From NCBI GenBank assembly GCA_963082975.1, contig OY720348.1, forward strand, positions 62,273,719 through 62,337,718: a stretch of 64,000 nucleotides of DNA, read 5' to 3'. This DNA is from Labia minor (Eukaryota; Arthropoda; Insecta; Dermaptera; Spongiphoridae). This document shows, piece after piece, positions 1 to 59,360 of this stretch. The notes beneath the pieces are model-generated. The model ran no database searches. It was not told the DNA's origin and was given only the letters and a program-made list of their open reading frames with translations. A program made the position numbers and the translations under genes. Position 1 is the stretch's first letter; every line of letters starts with the position of its first letter.

Positions 1-526
1 ACACCCTTAAAATTTGGTAATATGGACATTCAATTAATAATATTTAATACTAAAAAACGAAAATAAAAATAAAAATTAGTGATTTACCTCTTTAAGCATT
101 CGAAGAACAAAATATTAAAATATCTATTTATTCAATTCTATAAAAAGTAAATGTTGTGCCGTTTACTCAGACGGTGACTCAAAACTTTTATATTTACACA
201 ACTTCAATAGTGAAGGAATTACTTTCATATACCGCGCATTTAGAAATGTTTAGACAGATAAGTATAAGTCTTATTATCTGATATTAAATGTTTAAATGTC
301 AACTACTGGTTCACTGTCAACTACTGCTACATTTATCCTATAATATTATATATTTTTTATAAGTATACAATTCATAGTGCAAATTAGATGATATTTTATA
401 GAATAATTGATTAAATACAAAAATAACAATTTAAATATTTGTTTAAATGGAGTTGTTTGTTTTAGACAAATAATTATAAAACTTTGAATTATTATTGTAT
501 TTCGATATTTATTTTCTCAAATAAAA
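1..526. other. AT-rich sequence, nothing recognised
   Basis: This stretch upstream of the first repeat holds no exon of the sodium channel N-terminus that I can find and no repeat seen elsewhere in the window. It is probably intron. Confidence 0.5.
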
Positions 527-1168
527 ATAAGTTGACCTGTGGCCAGGTCCGAACCGACCGACGGTTTGAAAAATTAATTTCCAGCTACAGAAACAATTTC
601 AAATAATTTTAATATATCTATTAATGTAATAAAAAACAAATATGAATATAACATAAATATTTTTAATTTTATTTTATTTATAATATATATGTAAGACCAG
701 GCTGTGACGTCATGAATGGCTTGATGACGTCATATAATTTTAAATCAAGTAAAAACTAATAAATATGATTTTTCTCGAGGATAAAACCAATACAAAGTGC
801 ATGATTCGTGGTGATATATAAAAAAATCTCCTCATGTGAAATTTGGTGTGAAAATAACCCTTTCCTTCCTATCGTCGATCGCTAATACTACCACTTCCGG
901 TTTCCGGATATACACCAAAAGTTGATCAATTCATCCCACTGATGCATTAAGTAAATATACCAAATTTCATCAAAATCGGTTGAGCCGTTCAGGCTGTACA
1001 CATCTATACGGACGGACAGACGGACAGACGGACAGACGGACGGACAGACATCATGCTAAAAATACTTTTTTCTGTTTAGAAAATGCATGATTCGTGGAGA
1101 TATGTAAAAATCTCCACATGTGAAATTTGGTGTGAAAACAATACCTCCCTTACTATCGTCGGTCGGTA
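527..1168 (-). mobile_element. H1 element (HINE/DINE-1-like), complete, inverted
   Basis: Read on the minus strand it starts ACCGACCGACGATAG, has the CCGT/GTCC microsatellite, and ends with the inverted motif GTCGGTCGGT, hairpin GACCTGGCCACAGGTC and AACTTATT. It is about 640 bp, without coding capacity. Confidence 0.85.
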
Positions 1169-1402
1169 AAAAAGGATGAATGGGTAAGGACATTTGGCAC
1201 AAATAGATGAAGAAAGGCTTGCGAAAAATTAATTTAAGGGGAAACCAATTAATACAAAAAAAGAATCTAAATTTGTGGATAAAGTTTCGACGATGATAAA
1301 AATGATAATTTCAAGTTAGCTGATATACTGAATATAAAATTTTTTTTGGGATTAGTAACCACATAAGAATAATTCTATTATTTTAAAATGGTTGGTTTTA
1401 TT

Positions 1403-1647
1403 CAGTGTTATATTGGTAAAATAAGAAGTAAGGGAACGCATAGTGGGAGGAAAAAAAAGTCCTAATTTTCAGCAAACTATTTTTTTCCATATAAGTTTTT
1501 ATTTTTTCTTATTCTTACTATACAAAATATTAACGAACACAAAAAAAGAAATTTTAACAGTCGATTTAAGTGGGAGTTGTCGGGACATGAAAAAGTGCTG
1601 GGTAAGGGAACGGCGTTCCCCCGCGTTCCCCTCCCAATACACCACTG
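1403..1647 (-). mobile_element. hAT-type MITE ending CAGTG...CACTG
   Basis: Imperfect terminal inverted repeats (CAGTGTTATATTGG and CCAATACACCACTG) enclose about 245 bp also found at 6135 and 53550. Flanking 8-mers (gttttatt and gatttatt) differ at two positions. Non-coding. Confidence 0.75.
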
Positions 1648-2013
1648 GATTTATTATTTATTAAATAAATAAAAAACAAATCCTATGTTAATTTAAAATC
1701 TTATATATTGCATGTTATCCTTCATTTTTGTAGGTGCGTATGCCTTGTTGCTGATTGTAGCACATTTTGAATTCTTTAGATCCTTAGACTCAATTAAAAG
1801 CAAATTAAGAGCCTCGTTTAGGATAGTCCAAGTAGGTAATTGTGCTTAATAATGATGATGATGTATTTACTAGAGAACTAGCATCAGTTAAATGGTCAGG
1901 CGGCTGGTTCTCTTAGAATAGAAAATGGCATAAATATTTATTTCATAAACTACACCTTCATTTTTTTTATATACCCAATTTATATTTATTAATACGTAAT
2001 AAATTAATCATTT

Positions 2014-2044
<31 letters not shown>

Positions 2045-2259
2045 AATTTATTAGTTTTTTAGTTAAGAGTATGTTATATTAATTTATAATGACGTTGATT
2101 TTATAAACATGTAATTATTTATCAATATAAACAAATTTTGTGATATGGGATATTTTATATATAACTGGCTTCGGGTTGTTGGGTAGCCCCCCCCACCCCA
2201 GCTCAAAACGGCGAATTCAATTATATTATATATATTATTATTTTTAAATCATTATTTTT
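1648..2259. other. AT-rich intergenic or intronic DNA
   Basis: It contains a (TA)n run at about 2021-2043 and a short C-rich patch at about 2189; I see no gene. Confidence 0.5.
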
Positions 2260-3490
2260 ACTATCTCTGGTGAGATAATATTGCGATCACGAAAATTTTC
2301 GATGTCGAGATTTTGATGTTTTATACGTTTGGGAGGTCCCTGAGTAATTTTCACTAAGGTTGAGAAAAATGTCTCTGTGTGTGTGTGTGTGTATAGATAA
2401 GATTACGCAAAAACGATTTGAATTAGAATAATGAAATTTGGTATACGGGCATTATTCAAAATTCGTAGTTTTCTTTCAACTTTTGAGAATCGTAGCTCAA
2501 CCGGAAGAGGGTCATTACCTACCACGTTTTCATTTTTTACCGACCGACGAAAGTAAGGGAGGTATTGTTTTCACACCAAATTTCACATGTGGAGATTTTT
2601 ACATATCTCAACGAATCATGCATTTTCTTAACAGAAAAAAGTATTTTTAGCATGATGTCTGTCCGTCCGTCCGTCTGTCCGTCCGTCCATCGTATAGATG
2701 TGTACAGTCTGAACAGCTGAACAGATTTTGATGAAATTTGGTATATTTACTTAATGCATCAGTGGGATGAATTGATCAACTTTTGGTGCAAATCCGGAAA
2801 CCGAAAGTGGTAGTATTAGCGATCGACGATAGGAAGGGAAGGGTTATTTTCATACCAAATTTCACATGAGGAGATTTTTTACATATCATCACGAATCATT
2901 CACTTTGCATTGGTTTTATACTCGAGAAAAATCATCTTTATTAGTTTTTTCTTAATTAAAATTATATGACGTCATCCAGCCATTCATGACGTCACAGCCT
3001 GGTCTTACATATATATTATAAATAAAATAAAATTAAAAATATTTATGTTATATCCATATCTGTTTTTTATTACATTAATAGATATATTAAAATTATTTGA
3101 AATTGTTTCTGTAGCTGGAAATTAATTTATTTCAAACCGTCGTCGGTTCGGACCTGGCCACAGGTCAACTTATTTTCCTCTAAATTGACCGTAAAAATAA
3201 AGATTATGTTTGATAGTTTTTTACATGATTAAAAATTGTATAAAACTGCTATATATAGAATTTCAGCTTGATTGAATCGCTGAAAGTACCGAAATTAATT
3301 TTTTAACACTGCAAATCACAAGCCAGCACGTGACGTGGTGCCATCAACAAAGAGCCAATCACGCACTGGTTTAATAAATATTATTTATTAATGTTAATTT
3401 ATAATTTAATTAATTAAATTTTATTTAAATATAATATATGTTATTTAATTCAATTCAAATTGCGAAATAGTCGAATGGAGACATTCCAGA
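2260..3490 (+). mobile_element. H2 element (HINE/DINE-1-like), split by an H1 insertion
   Basis: It starts ACTATCTCTGGTGAGATA and holds a (TG)n tract. It ends GCGAAATAGTCGAATGGAGA followed by CATTCCAG. The 3' hairpin is GAATG-GAGA-CATTC, where other copies have GAGTG-GAGA-CACTC. The element is interrupted at 2539-3174 by H1. Confidence 0.85.
2539..3174 (+). mobile_element. H1 element inserted in H2
   Basis: A complete H1 copy of about 636 bp lies within the T-run of the H2 segment cattttttcctctaaa. The 3' hairpin GACCTGGCCACAGGTC is intact; the inverted subterminal motif has lost a few bases. Confidence 0.9.
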
Positions 3491-4325
3491 TTTATTTTTT
3501 GTTCATATTTTTAATTTTATTTAAACATTCTAATTTAATTTAGTCTTACAATAATAAATTCAATTGTAATCATTTTGCAAGCTGTGGCGAAATTTCAAAT
3601 TTTACTTTTTTTTTGGGGAGGGGGGGGGGCAAGGCAAACTATTTTTTTCTTAAAATTACCAAAAAAATTAATTTCTAAAACAAAATCTTTGTGGCAACAA
3701 ACTTGAATCTATTTATCATCATTTTTAATAGTTTAATAAGAATAAGATAAAAAAAATTCAGAAGAATTGAGAAGAACGTTTTGTATTTTTTATTCATTTT
3801 ATTCATTATAAAATTTAAAAAAAGATTAGAGTCCTTGGCTGGGGGAAATGCCACTGGTTGCAAGTGTCGGATTAATTTGAAATTTAAGCGTCAATAATGC
3901 AATAATTTAAAATCTTGGTACTTCTTAATTATTATATCATCAATTAAAATGATAATAATAATAATAAAGTTTCAATAGTAAGAAGTAATAATAGAAGGAA
4001 TATCTCCAGTGAAATTTAAAGACAATTTAAAGGTATTAGGACTATCGGATAAACATTATCCATCATTATCCAAAAGGCAGTTATATTACATACTTACTAT
4101 ATTCTTAGAAAAGTTCTAATGCCATAAAGTAAAAAAGAGGTTGTAGTGGGTTAATGTGAATTCTCTCTCCACTGCACTTTTGAGCCTAATTCCGTGAAAA
4201 ATTTTGGGATAGGTGTAAAAGGTTGACTGACACTAAAAAGTGTTGAGGATGCCTCGATGTCAATATTAATAATAATAATAATAATAAAAATTATAATCTT
4301 CTAACCCCTCCCTTTCTAAATAATA
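3491..4325. other. AT-rich DNA, nothing recognised
   Basis: It contains a G-rich run at about 3617 and short AAT repeats (about 3955 and 4265). An open frame on the minus strand at 3675-3863 is low-complexity and not credible. Confidence 0.5.
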
Positions 4326-4815
4326 AATAAGTTGACCTGTTGACCAGGTACAGAACCGACTGATGGTTTGAAATAAATTAATTTCCAGCTACAGAAACAA
4401 TTTCAAATAATTTAAATGTATCTATTAATGCATAATAAAACAGATATGGATATAACATAAATGTTTTTAATTTAATTTAATTTATAATATATAAGGAGGC
4501 GCTGGCTGTGACGTCATGAAGGGCTGGGTGACTTCATATAATTTTAAATTAAGAAAAAACTAATGAAGATGATTTTTCCCGAAGATAAAACCAATACAAA
4601 GTGCATGATTCGTGGAGATATGTAAAATTCTCCTCATGTGAAATTTGGTGTGAATATAACCCTTCCCTTCATATTGTCGATCGGTAATACTACCACTTCC
4701 GGTTTCCGGAGATACACCAAAAGTTGATCAATTCATCATACTGATGCATTAAGTAAATATACTAAATTTTATCAAAATCCGTTCAGCCGTTCATGCTGTA
4801 CACATCTATACGGAC
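4326..4815 (-). mobile_element. Partial H1, inverted
   Basis: This is the 3' two-thirds of H1 in minus orientation, starting with a decayed hairpin (ACCTG-GTCAA-CAGGT). It abuts a plus-oriented partial H1, making a foldback. Confidence 0.8.
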
Positions 4816-5218
4816 ACACAACGGAACGCATTTTGTTAACAGAAAAAAATATTTTTAGCATTATCCGTCCGGCTGACCGTTGTGTGTCCGTACAGACGTG
4901 TACAGCTTGTACAGCTAAACGGATTTTGATAAAATTTAGTATATTTACTTAATACATCAGTAGGATGAACATCCGGAAACCGGAACTGGTAGTTTACAAA
5001 GTATTAATTTTATATTCATTGAAGGAAAATATTTCACTTAAAATATATAGTAGTAACTAATAATTGAGTAATTAAACTAAGAATAAAAACCAAGATAATA
5101 TAATTTATTTTAATTCAAATTTTAAAAATATTTTTTTTTATACTTTATATATATATATAATGTTGTTTGGAAATTAATTTATTTCAAATCGTCGGTCGGT
5201 TCTGTGCCTGGCCACAGT
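4816..5218 (+). mobile_element. Partial, decayed H1
   Basis: Segments matching H1 (gtacagct, aaacggattttgata, then the 3' tail ggaaattaatttatttcaa and cctggccacag) are separated by AT-rich sequence. The tail ends about 60 nt before sodium channel exon 1. Confidence 0.7.
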
Positions 5219-5280
5219 TCATTTTTATTTATTATACTTATTTTTAATTTTCCATTAAATCATAATTCGTATTATTCCAG

Positions 5281-52310
<47,030 letters not shown>

Positions 52311-53549
52311 ATATCGAATACTATTTTCTTTCCATCATAATTGACCGTCTTCCATTTATTGACGTTAGTTTACTTGAATCATTTAGAAAATGACAAAAAA
52401 AAAGTCCAAATATCCATAAAATATTGACGATTTCATCTTCAACTCCAACATTCATTCTCATTCTTTATCTCTTTTTCTCTATAATTTACTTGTTAATATA
52501 TACCCTCACTTTCTAAATCTAGTTTAGGTCCAATTAATACTCATTGAACGTTTTTATATTGTTTTCTGGTCCAATCATCAATATTTAACGAATAAGTGGT
52601 AGTATTTCTATTCAATAATGATTAAAAACTCTAAAAATTAGTATATTTTGATTGAAATTAGACCCTAAGTTCTATTTTTCCAAAAAGTAATCATCTGCTA
52701 ATATTGATTTTTTTTTATCTCATAATCCTAGAATTACAAATCTACAAAATTGATTTAAAAAAACTAGATGTTAATGTCCAAACATTAAGGATTTTTCAAA
52801 AATGAGATTATTTTGTAATTTAATATATACTTTCTTCTTGGTTTTAACAATCTATCGGATTTTCAATTTTCACCCTAATAACAATAAACAAAAATACATA
52901 AATTAAAAATAAATGTTATATTTGTAAGGTTAAAATTAACTTCAGAGTTCAACATTTGTTTGTTGTTGTATTTTTGTTCAAAGTATTATTTAGACGAGAT
53001 TGTCTTAAAAATCTACTTGTGTATTGTAAGTCGAAGAGATCATATATACATATATATATATGAAATCTTTAATTTGGTTAATAATAATTTTTGAATTAAA
53101 AATAAATTATCTATATAAGTCGGATTAAGAAACTATGTGATCCTGATTCTAGATCATTGGTTTTTAAACAGTGCCCTCTGGAATTGATCTAGATCAAAAA
53201 TAAATTTTATCTTTTTACTTTTTTGTTTATTTTCCAGTATCGTTTGAGTTATTTAATATGAATATATATATTTATATCAATATATATATATATATATACA
53301 TAAACGATATACTAATCTCATGAAGAATATATTACTAACAAGTGAATAAAAGTAAACATTATACTATATTTTATATATATATATATTTAAATATATAAAT
53401 TAAATAATGTATTAAAGGAAATTTAAAAATAAACTTTTTTCTTACATATCATATTATATCTATATCAAAATATTAATATCTTTATATATATATATATATA
53501 TTTTTTTCATTTCAATCTTCGCTTTTTTGCCATTTTTGATAATCTTCCT
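52311..53549. other. Presumed 3' UTR and downstream DNA of the sodium channel
   Basis: AT-rich, with several (AT)n runs (53047, 53285, 53370, 53484). No further exon with an IQ-type helix was found. Confidence 0.5.
52883..52913 (+). promoter_or_regulatory. Candidate polyadenylation signals of the sodium channel gene
   Basis: Two AATAAA hexamers lie about 575-600 nt after the stop codon and are followed by a GT-rich stretch. In DNA this AT-rich such hexamers are common, so this is only a candidate. Confidence 0.25.
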
Positions 53550-53813
53550 CGGTGGTGTATTGGGAGGGGAACGCTGGGGAACGACGTTCCCTTACCTTTT
53601 TTCAGTACCGGAACGCGTTCCAGTACTTTTTCATGTCCCGACAACTCCCACTTAAATCTAATGTTAGAATTTCTTTTTTTGTGTGTTCGTAAATATTTTG
53701 TATAGTAAGAATAAGAAAAAATAAAAACTTATATGGAAAAAATTAGTTTGCTGAAAATAGAAATTTTGTGCTCCCACTATGCGTTCCCCTTTTATTTTAC
53801 CAATACATCACTG
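53550..53813 (+). mobile_element. hAT-type MITE with perfect 8-bp target duplication
   Basis: Starts CGGTGGTGTATTGGG, ends CCAATACATCACTG, flanked on both sides by ATCTTCCT (53542-53549 and 53814-53821). Same family as 6135-6346. Confidence 0.9.
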
Positions 53814-54053
53814 ATCTTCCTTGGTCATTACCTGATATTCCCGATATATATTAATCCTATTGCGCCAACAACGGCTAATTCCAATTATGGGGCCTATCAT
53901 TTATTTTAGCTCAATTTCTCTATTCAAATCACCCTTCAAATCGTTCAAATGTCATTTATGTTACACTTAATAATTTTTACCAATTAAAATTTTTTACCAT
54001 TGTATATATTGTTATTGCTCTCTTGTATAGTTGCTTAAAAGAAGATTAGCCGG

Positions 54054-54255
54054 TGTTGGTGTTACAATCACGATAAGTATAATGTAATTTTATTATGTTA
54101 AGAATGAAATAAATTTTCAATATTTCAATTTTTTTTTTTTTTTTTTGCAAAAATTGCAACTCAAAAATTAAACTGTATTGGTGTTACAGTCACGATAAGT
54201 ATAATGTAGTTTTATTATGTTAAGAATGAAATAAATTTTTAATATTTCAATTTTT
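54054..54255 (+). repeat. Direct repeat of about 80 bp containing AATAAA
   Basis: The block gtgttacaatcacgataagt ... gaaataaattttcaatattt occurs at 54060-54130 and, with few changes, at 54183-54253. Each ends in a T-rich stretch. It could be a duplicated gene 3' end or part of an unrecognised repeat. Confidence 0.8.
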
Positions 54256-54712
54256 ACTATCTCGCCATGTTATGTTTTTATACGTTTTGAAGGTCCCTGT
54301 TTCACAAGGTTGAGAAAAATGTCTGTTTCTATCTATGTGTGTATGTAGATAAAATTATGCGAAAATAATGAAGGGCTAGAATAATTAAATTTGGTACAGG
54401 GGCATCATTCAAAATTCGTAGTTTTCTATCAACTTTTGAGAAATGTAGCTCATCCGAAAATGGGTCATAAGTCATAACCTACTATGTTTTGATTTTTTTT
54501 CCTCTAAAGTGACCGTAAAAATAAAGATATATGTTTGATAGTTTTTCACATGATTAAAAATTGTATAAAACTGCTATATATAGAATTTCAGATTGATCGA
54601 ATCGCTGAAAGTAACGGAATTCATTTTTTAAATTTTGACTTAAAAATGAAGGTAAATTTTTATTTACGTAGATTTTTACCGACCGACGATAGTAAGGGAG
54701 GTATTGTTTTCA
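54256..54712 (+). mobile_element. H2 fragment joined to an H1 5' fragment
   Basis: H2 runs from ACTATCTCGCCATG to about 54675. Then come 37 nt of H1 (accgaccgacgatagtaagg and on), after which neither element continues. H2 lacks its 3' end here. Confidence 0.75.
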
Positions 54713-54954
54713 ATTGAACATAGATAATCTAAAAGTGGTCTTCGCACTTACAATTAGACAATGGTCTCTGCCCTCTCTACTCCGGTAGTGATTCATAGAA
54801 TTTGGTTGTGAAAGTATGTATGCAAAAGGTTTTCATTCATTTCATTTCAATCAGTATATTAAAACATTCATTTCTTTTTGTGTTCTTAATTAAAATATAT
54901 TTTAATTAAATCAGTAAATTAAGTATATTATTTATTGTATATGTTATAATAGAT

Positions 54955-55194
54955 CAGTGATTCTCAACCTTTTTTTTTACCGCGGCACACTTTTAACGGT
55001 TTAAAAATTTGGCGGCACACAAAGAAAAAGATAAGTGTAAAAGTTTACCATGGTCTCAAAAACGGTTTACCTTTTTTTTAGAACCAAATTGAAAAAAATT
55101 ATAATAAAGTCGGAAATGTTTAAGAGCCTCATAATCTCTTTTGAAAATCTCTAGGCACACTAAAATGCCGCGGCACAGTGGTTGAGAATCACTG
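54955..55194. mobile_element. hAT-type MITE (CAGTGATTCTCAACC family)
   Basis: 240 bp between CAGTGATTCTCAACC and GGTTGAGAATCACTG. Flanks taatagat and taataaag are an imperfect 8-bp duplication. Non-coding. Confidence 0.85.
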
Positions 55195-55549
55195 TAATAA
55201 AGTATAATATTTCTTAATCATTACATTTTGTTATTCTATTTTCGTTGATTTAATTATAATGAAATTTATATTTAATCTAATCTTTTTTTAGCAACTACGG
55301 TGGGTACAGGGGGCAGATCTCCTTGTCTAGGTTCGAAGAGCGCCGAATATATATATATATATATATATTTAAAATTATTTTAAGATGAAAAGTGTTTTTA
55401 TATTTTTATATCAGCTATATTTTTTAATATACGTAGTTAATATAATTTAAGTCAAATCTAATTTATTAATTTCTTAACTCTTAATCTATCAATTTTATTG
55501 CATAATAAAGAAAATTGTCAGTTAACGAAAATTTGACTTGATCTTTCAT

Positions 55550-55685
55550 ATAAATAAAACTAAATGCGCCCAACGTTTTTCGTTGAATATGAAGCAATTA
55601 ATCTATAAACTTTATCAGGCTTATAGAAAAATTATTTTACTCTTTCAGGTCCATGAAAAACGTTATTTTATAATTTTTTTTTTTT
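55550..55685 (+). mobile_element. F9 half copy
   Basis: gcgcccaacgtttttcgttg and gaaaaacgttattttata match the right arm of the foldback at 16539-17115. Confidence 0.75.
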
Positions 55686-57000
55686 AGATTTTCTCAAAAA
55701 ACGGTTCAAACCATTTTAATTTCATTTTATGAAAATCTTCAGGATAAATTTGTTTTTTATATGAATTAAAATATAATTAAATTATGAAGCAATTTTCTAT
55801 ATTGCTATAAGTTATTTATTTGTCCATTTATAATTTATTAAAAGAATTCTAATATAAATTCTATAAATAATAATAAAAAGTCAATAAAAAGCCGTTTGTT
55901 TTGCTTTCACGATGTTTACATTTTATTTTTCTTCTTTCAATACTCATCGATCTCGATCGATGAGTATTTTCAATGGAAAGTTTTCGTTTGTCCGAGTCCA
56001 TGAAAAAAGTCTAGGTTGTTTGCTCGTTGGTATTTGCCTCCCATAAGTACATCCAAAATCTCAATTAATTAGACGCAGCCAACGAATACGAGCTTACGGA
56101 GCTCTATTTGTGGTGAGTTAATCTCGTTCGACCATACCTGTTCAGTCTGGTTATAGTTGTCTAAGGCCTTTTGTGATTTTTATGTAGAAAGGTAAGCTGG
56201 AGATACAAGATTATCAATCTTTTAGTATCCACGTCACATGTGTCATTTCCTTGAGTGCAGGTCAGTATAACCACCGCGATGAAGAAGGGAGTATCGAGAT
56301 TAATTGATGCCATTTCAACCGCCTCTAGAAAATGATGAATGGAAATAAATGAATTTTTTTCATATTTTTATTGGAGTTTTTTTTTTTTATTCCAATTTTC
56401 AAAGTCTTCGGAATCAAAACTTTTCAATTATATTAACTATTGTTAATTCTTATTTTTATTAAATTATTGAACATGGCGTAGTTAGATTTCTAATCCACAC
56501 TTTTTTGTAGCCCAGGACTAAAAACCCAAAAAATATGCAACAATCTTATAATTTATATTAGTATAACAATACTCCGTGGTCTTATAAGAATATTATTTTG
56601 TATTTCCATTGATTTGCTTTTATCATAATATTTCTTTGTATTTGTTCTTAATTAATTTATAATTTTTCTTTATTTTTTTTTTTTAAATTAATTTAATTTT
56701 TTAATATAATTAATATATAAATATTATATAGTAATGTCAACAGAATGTTTACTGTTAACATAAAGGTGATTTGCACGATTTCAAGTGGTTTAGCCGAGAA
56801 ACTGAGTTCATAATTTTTGTGTTTAGCTGGTGAAAAATAATTCGATTATTTCATTTTATTCTTTGAAAAGTCTTGAATTTTGCTTCTTTAGCATACTGGG
56901 TATCGCGATAAATAAATATTAAATAAATACAAGAAAAGATATCTCTGGGCTAAAAATTATTCCAAGTACCAGGAGTAAAACTATTGCCAATATTGTATAG
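55686..57000. other. Mixed-composition DNA, no gene recognised
   Basis: 55930-56350 is less AT-rich and contains a perfect palindrome (atcgatctcgatcgat) and several GT-AG-like sites, but no open frame of note. It might be untranslated exon sequence of an unknown gene. Confidence 0.35.
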
Positions 57001-57012
57001 TGACGGAAAAAA

Positions 57013-57108
57013 GTAAACGCCAGGTTGGTTCTGTTGTTAGGCATTCGACCGGTTGAGAAGGCGCATTGCCATTACCCGACAACAGCGCCACCCTGGCGAT
57101 TACTTCTT
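57013..57108. repeat. Small inverted repeat
   Basis: agtaaacgccagg at the left pairs with cctggcgattact at the right, around a GC-richer centre. It could be a short MITE or a structured RNA. Confidence 0.4.
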
Positions 57109-57172
57109 TCTGTCTTTTGTTTATAAGGTATTGATTGATTTGGACTAACTAGGAATTATTTTATTGTTGAAT

Positions 57173-57200
57173 CAAAAAAAAAAAAAAAAAAAAAAAAAAA
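57173..57200. repeat. Poly(A) tract
   Basis: An uninterrupted run of more than 20 A residues; possibly the tail of an inserted retro-element, but no body is recognised. Confidence 0.8.
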
Positions 57201-58029
57201 GAAGACCCCCGAGCATCTAATTAGAATAAAAAAAAAATGACAATTTCTAAAAAAATAAAAATATGTAGACTTTATACATTCAAGAAAAAAATTCTTATAT
57301 TCATACAATAAATGTATATTTCAAATTGCTATTGTCTTTTCAATTTTTAAAGATTTCATCAATATTAATTATCTTGAGTGCATTTTTATTGAATTAAAAT
57401 TAATTTTACTAATCTTTAAGGTTGAAAGCGAGGTAAGATTTATTTTATTAATATAATTTAAAGGTTACGAATAGTGAAGGAAAGTGTTTTGTATCGATTT
57501 TGACAATTTTAACAATTTCATTAATTATTAATAAGACGTTGGCATTGATATGGGGTAGAGGTTTAAGTACTGATAATTTCCCTACAATATATTTGATATA
57601 TAAATTTCGTTTTTCAAGCCCTCATTTTTCTATGGAGGTTCTATTAAATGTTGACCAAGGAAGGGATGCTGGTTTCTGATTAAAAAAGAAAGTGCAAAGT
57701 AGTTATTGAAATATATATATAATTCTAGATAAGTATAAATCGAAAGTAGAGATTTTAATTTATCAGTAACTTTTTCCTTTTAATGTATAAGTATCTATGC
57801 CCCTATAGAAAATTTCAATTTCGACTAATATCGTTTTATAATTGATGATCATGTTTAAGATTTTCTAGGAGAAAAATAATGGATAATTTTCTTTCTCTCT
57901 CTCTTTCTATTAAATCGGATTTTGAAAATTTATTAAAATTTGTACCAAAAGGAAATCATATTTTCATTGATTTCTTTTTATATATTACTAGCTGCAGTGG
58001 GAGAATTCATAAAATATAATTTCAATATA

Positions 58030-59360
58030 AAATGTAAATCAAGTGGAGCGACTGGGTGCAATAGAGGAGGGGCCCGTTTCCAAACATAAAAGGCCTCTTC
58101 TATTTCTTTCTTCAAGGAGTTTATTGCCGAGTTTTTCTTCTCAGCGCCACCGGTGGACGGAATGTCCACTGTTCTGCAGTTCCACTTCTTCGGCAATGAT
58201 CAGCCGCGCTCTCTGTCGTTAGATACACTGAGTTTCTTAAGACCTTGGCGCCTATTTCAGCCTACCTACCTGAGCATTTCTTCTTCCATCCGTTTCCTAT
58301 CAATCGTAAATGTTCCCTGGGATCTTATCAATTTCTTAACCTTGGTGAGATGACGTTTGCTTCTTCACTACGACATGGTAACAAAACGAGTCTGTCATTT
58401 TCGCCCTAAATGGTGTTCAACTAGAAGTTACCCTACGGGCCGCAATTGCAGCCTGCTGGGGACATGGTCTCTTCTTAGAAATACGACCGGTGACCAGCAG
58501 CGACCCTTCATCATCGCGAAGAAAAATCATTTTGTAAATTCTTAAGGAAATCCAATAAAAATGTGGTTGAAAATTGTTGAGATCATTCAAGGTTGGTGCG
58601 TTGGTTGGCTCGGATAGGTGGTTGTCTTTGTATTGCACAGGAGGGGGTGAATCTTTTTTTCAGGAGGGGAGGGGTTGGAAGGGTGGTTGAGAAAGGAATG
58701 ATAGTCTTTTGCCTAAAGGCAGCCTTCCCACCTTTTCTACAGCTTATCATGCCCAAATAATTATGAATTCCTTTCCCCTCTTAGCTGGAAAGCGGTTATG
58801 TAGTGTTATGTGAGAGTAGAGCGGCTGCGAGAACTGGCCTTAGGCTGAATGTCGTTGCCCTTTTCTGTCTGCCTCTCCCACTCCGACGTCTCCGCGATCC
58901 ACCTGCCAGGCAACGGATCCGTCGTCGGCCACGCAGTCGGGAAACGGCCGTCTCGGCGCACGCACTCCTCTGCTGGCGCCAGGGCCGCGGTGACACTCTC
59001 TTCAAGATGAGCGCGACCGCTCAGTGCCGCGTTTCCGTGTGTTCGCCGTGAGCCACAATGCGGTCCCGGCTGCTCCGAGGTCCGGCCCGCTGACAAATAT
59101 TCCACGCAGGTAGGCCCAGCATCCGTGCCACGTGCTTGACATACATACCACCAGGAGTTCAACGCCAGTCGACAACTTCCAATTCACTAGAGATCACTTC
59201 GCACCAGAGTAGCTATTGACCTGAAACCCTCTCCTAGAGACAAAAGAAACGATCTTCCTTGCCTCGACTTCGGTTCCTGCTCCTGCTTCCACTTCCAAAT
59301 GACACACCAAATATTCAACCAAATACCAATACAAAATACCTGCTCCATTACTAAATCGGA
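58030..59360. other. GC-rich island of unknown nature
   Basis: Base composition changes sharply from the AT-rich surroundings, most strongly at 58800-59200, where all six frames are open for long stretches. Overlapping frames (minus 58806-59162, plus 58803-59051) are rich in R, S, G and A, as expected of random GC-rich DNA. I recognise no domain. Options are a promoter or CpG-type island of a gene to the right, an unrecognised mobile element, or foreign DNA. Confidence 0.5.

Noticed and set aside
58796-59187. Overlapping long frames on both strands at the GC-rich island as genes
   Set aside because: Several frames are open at once and their composition is that of random GC-rich sequence; no domain is visible.
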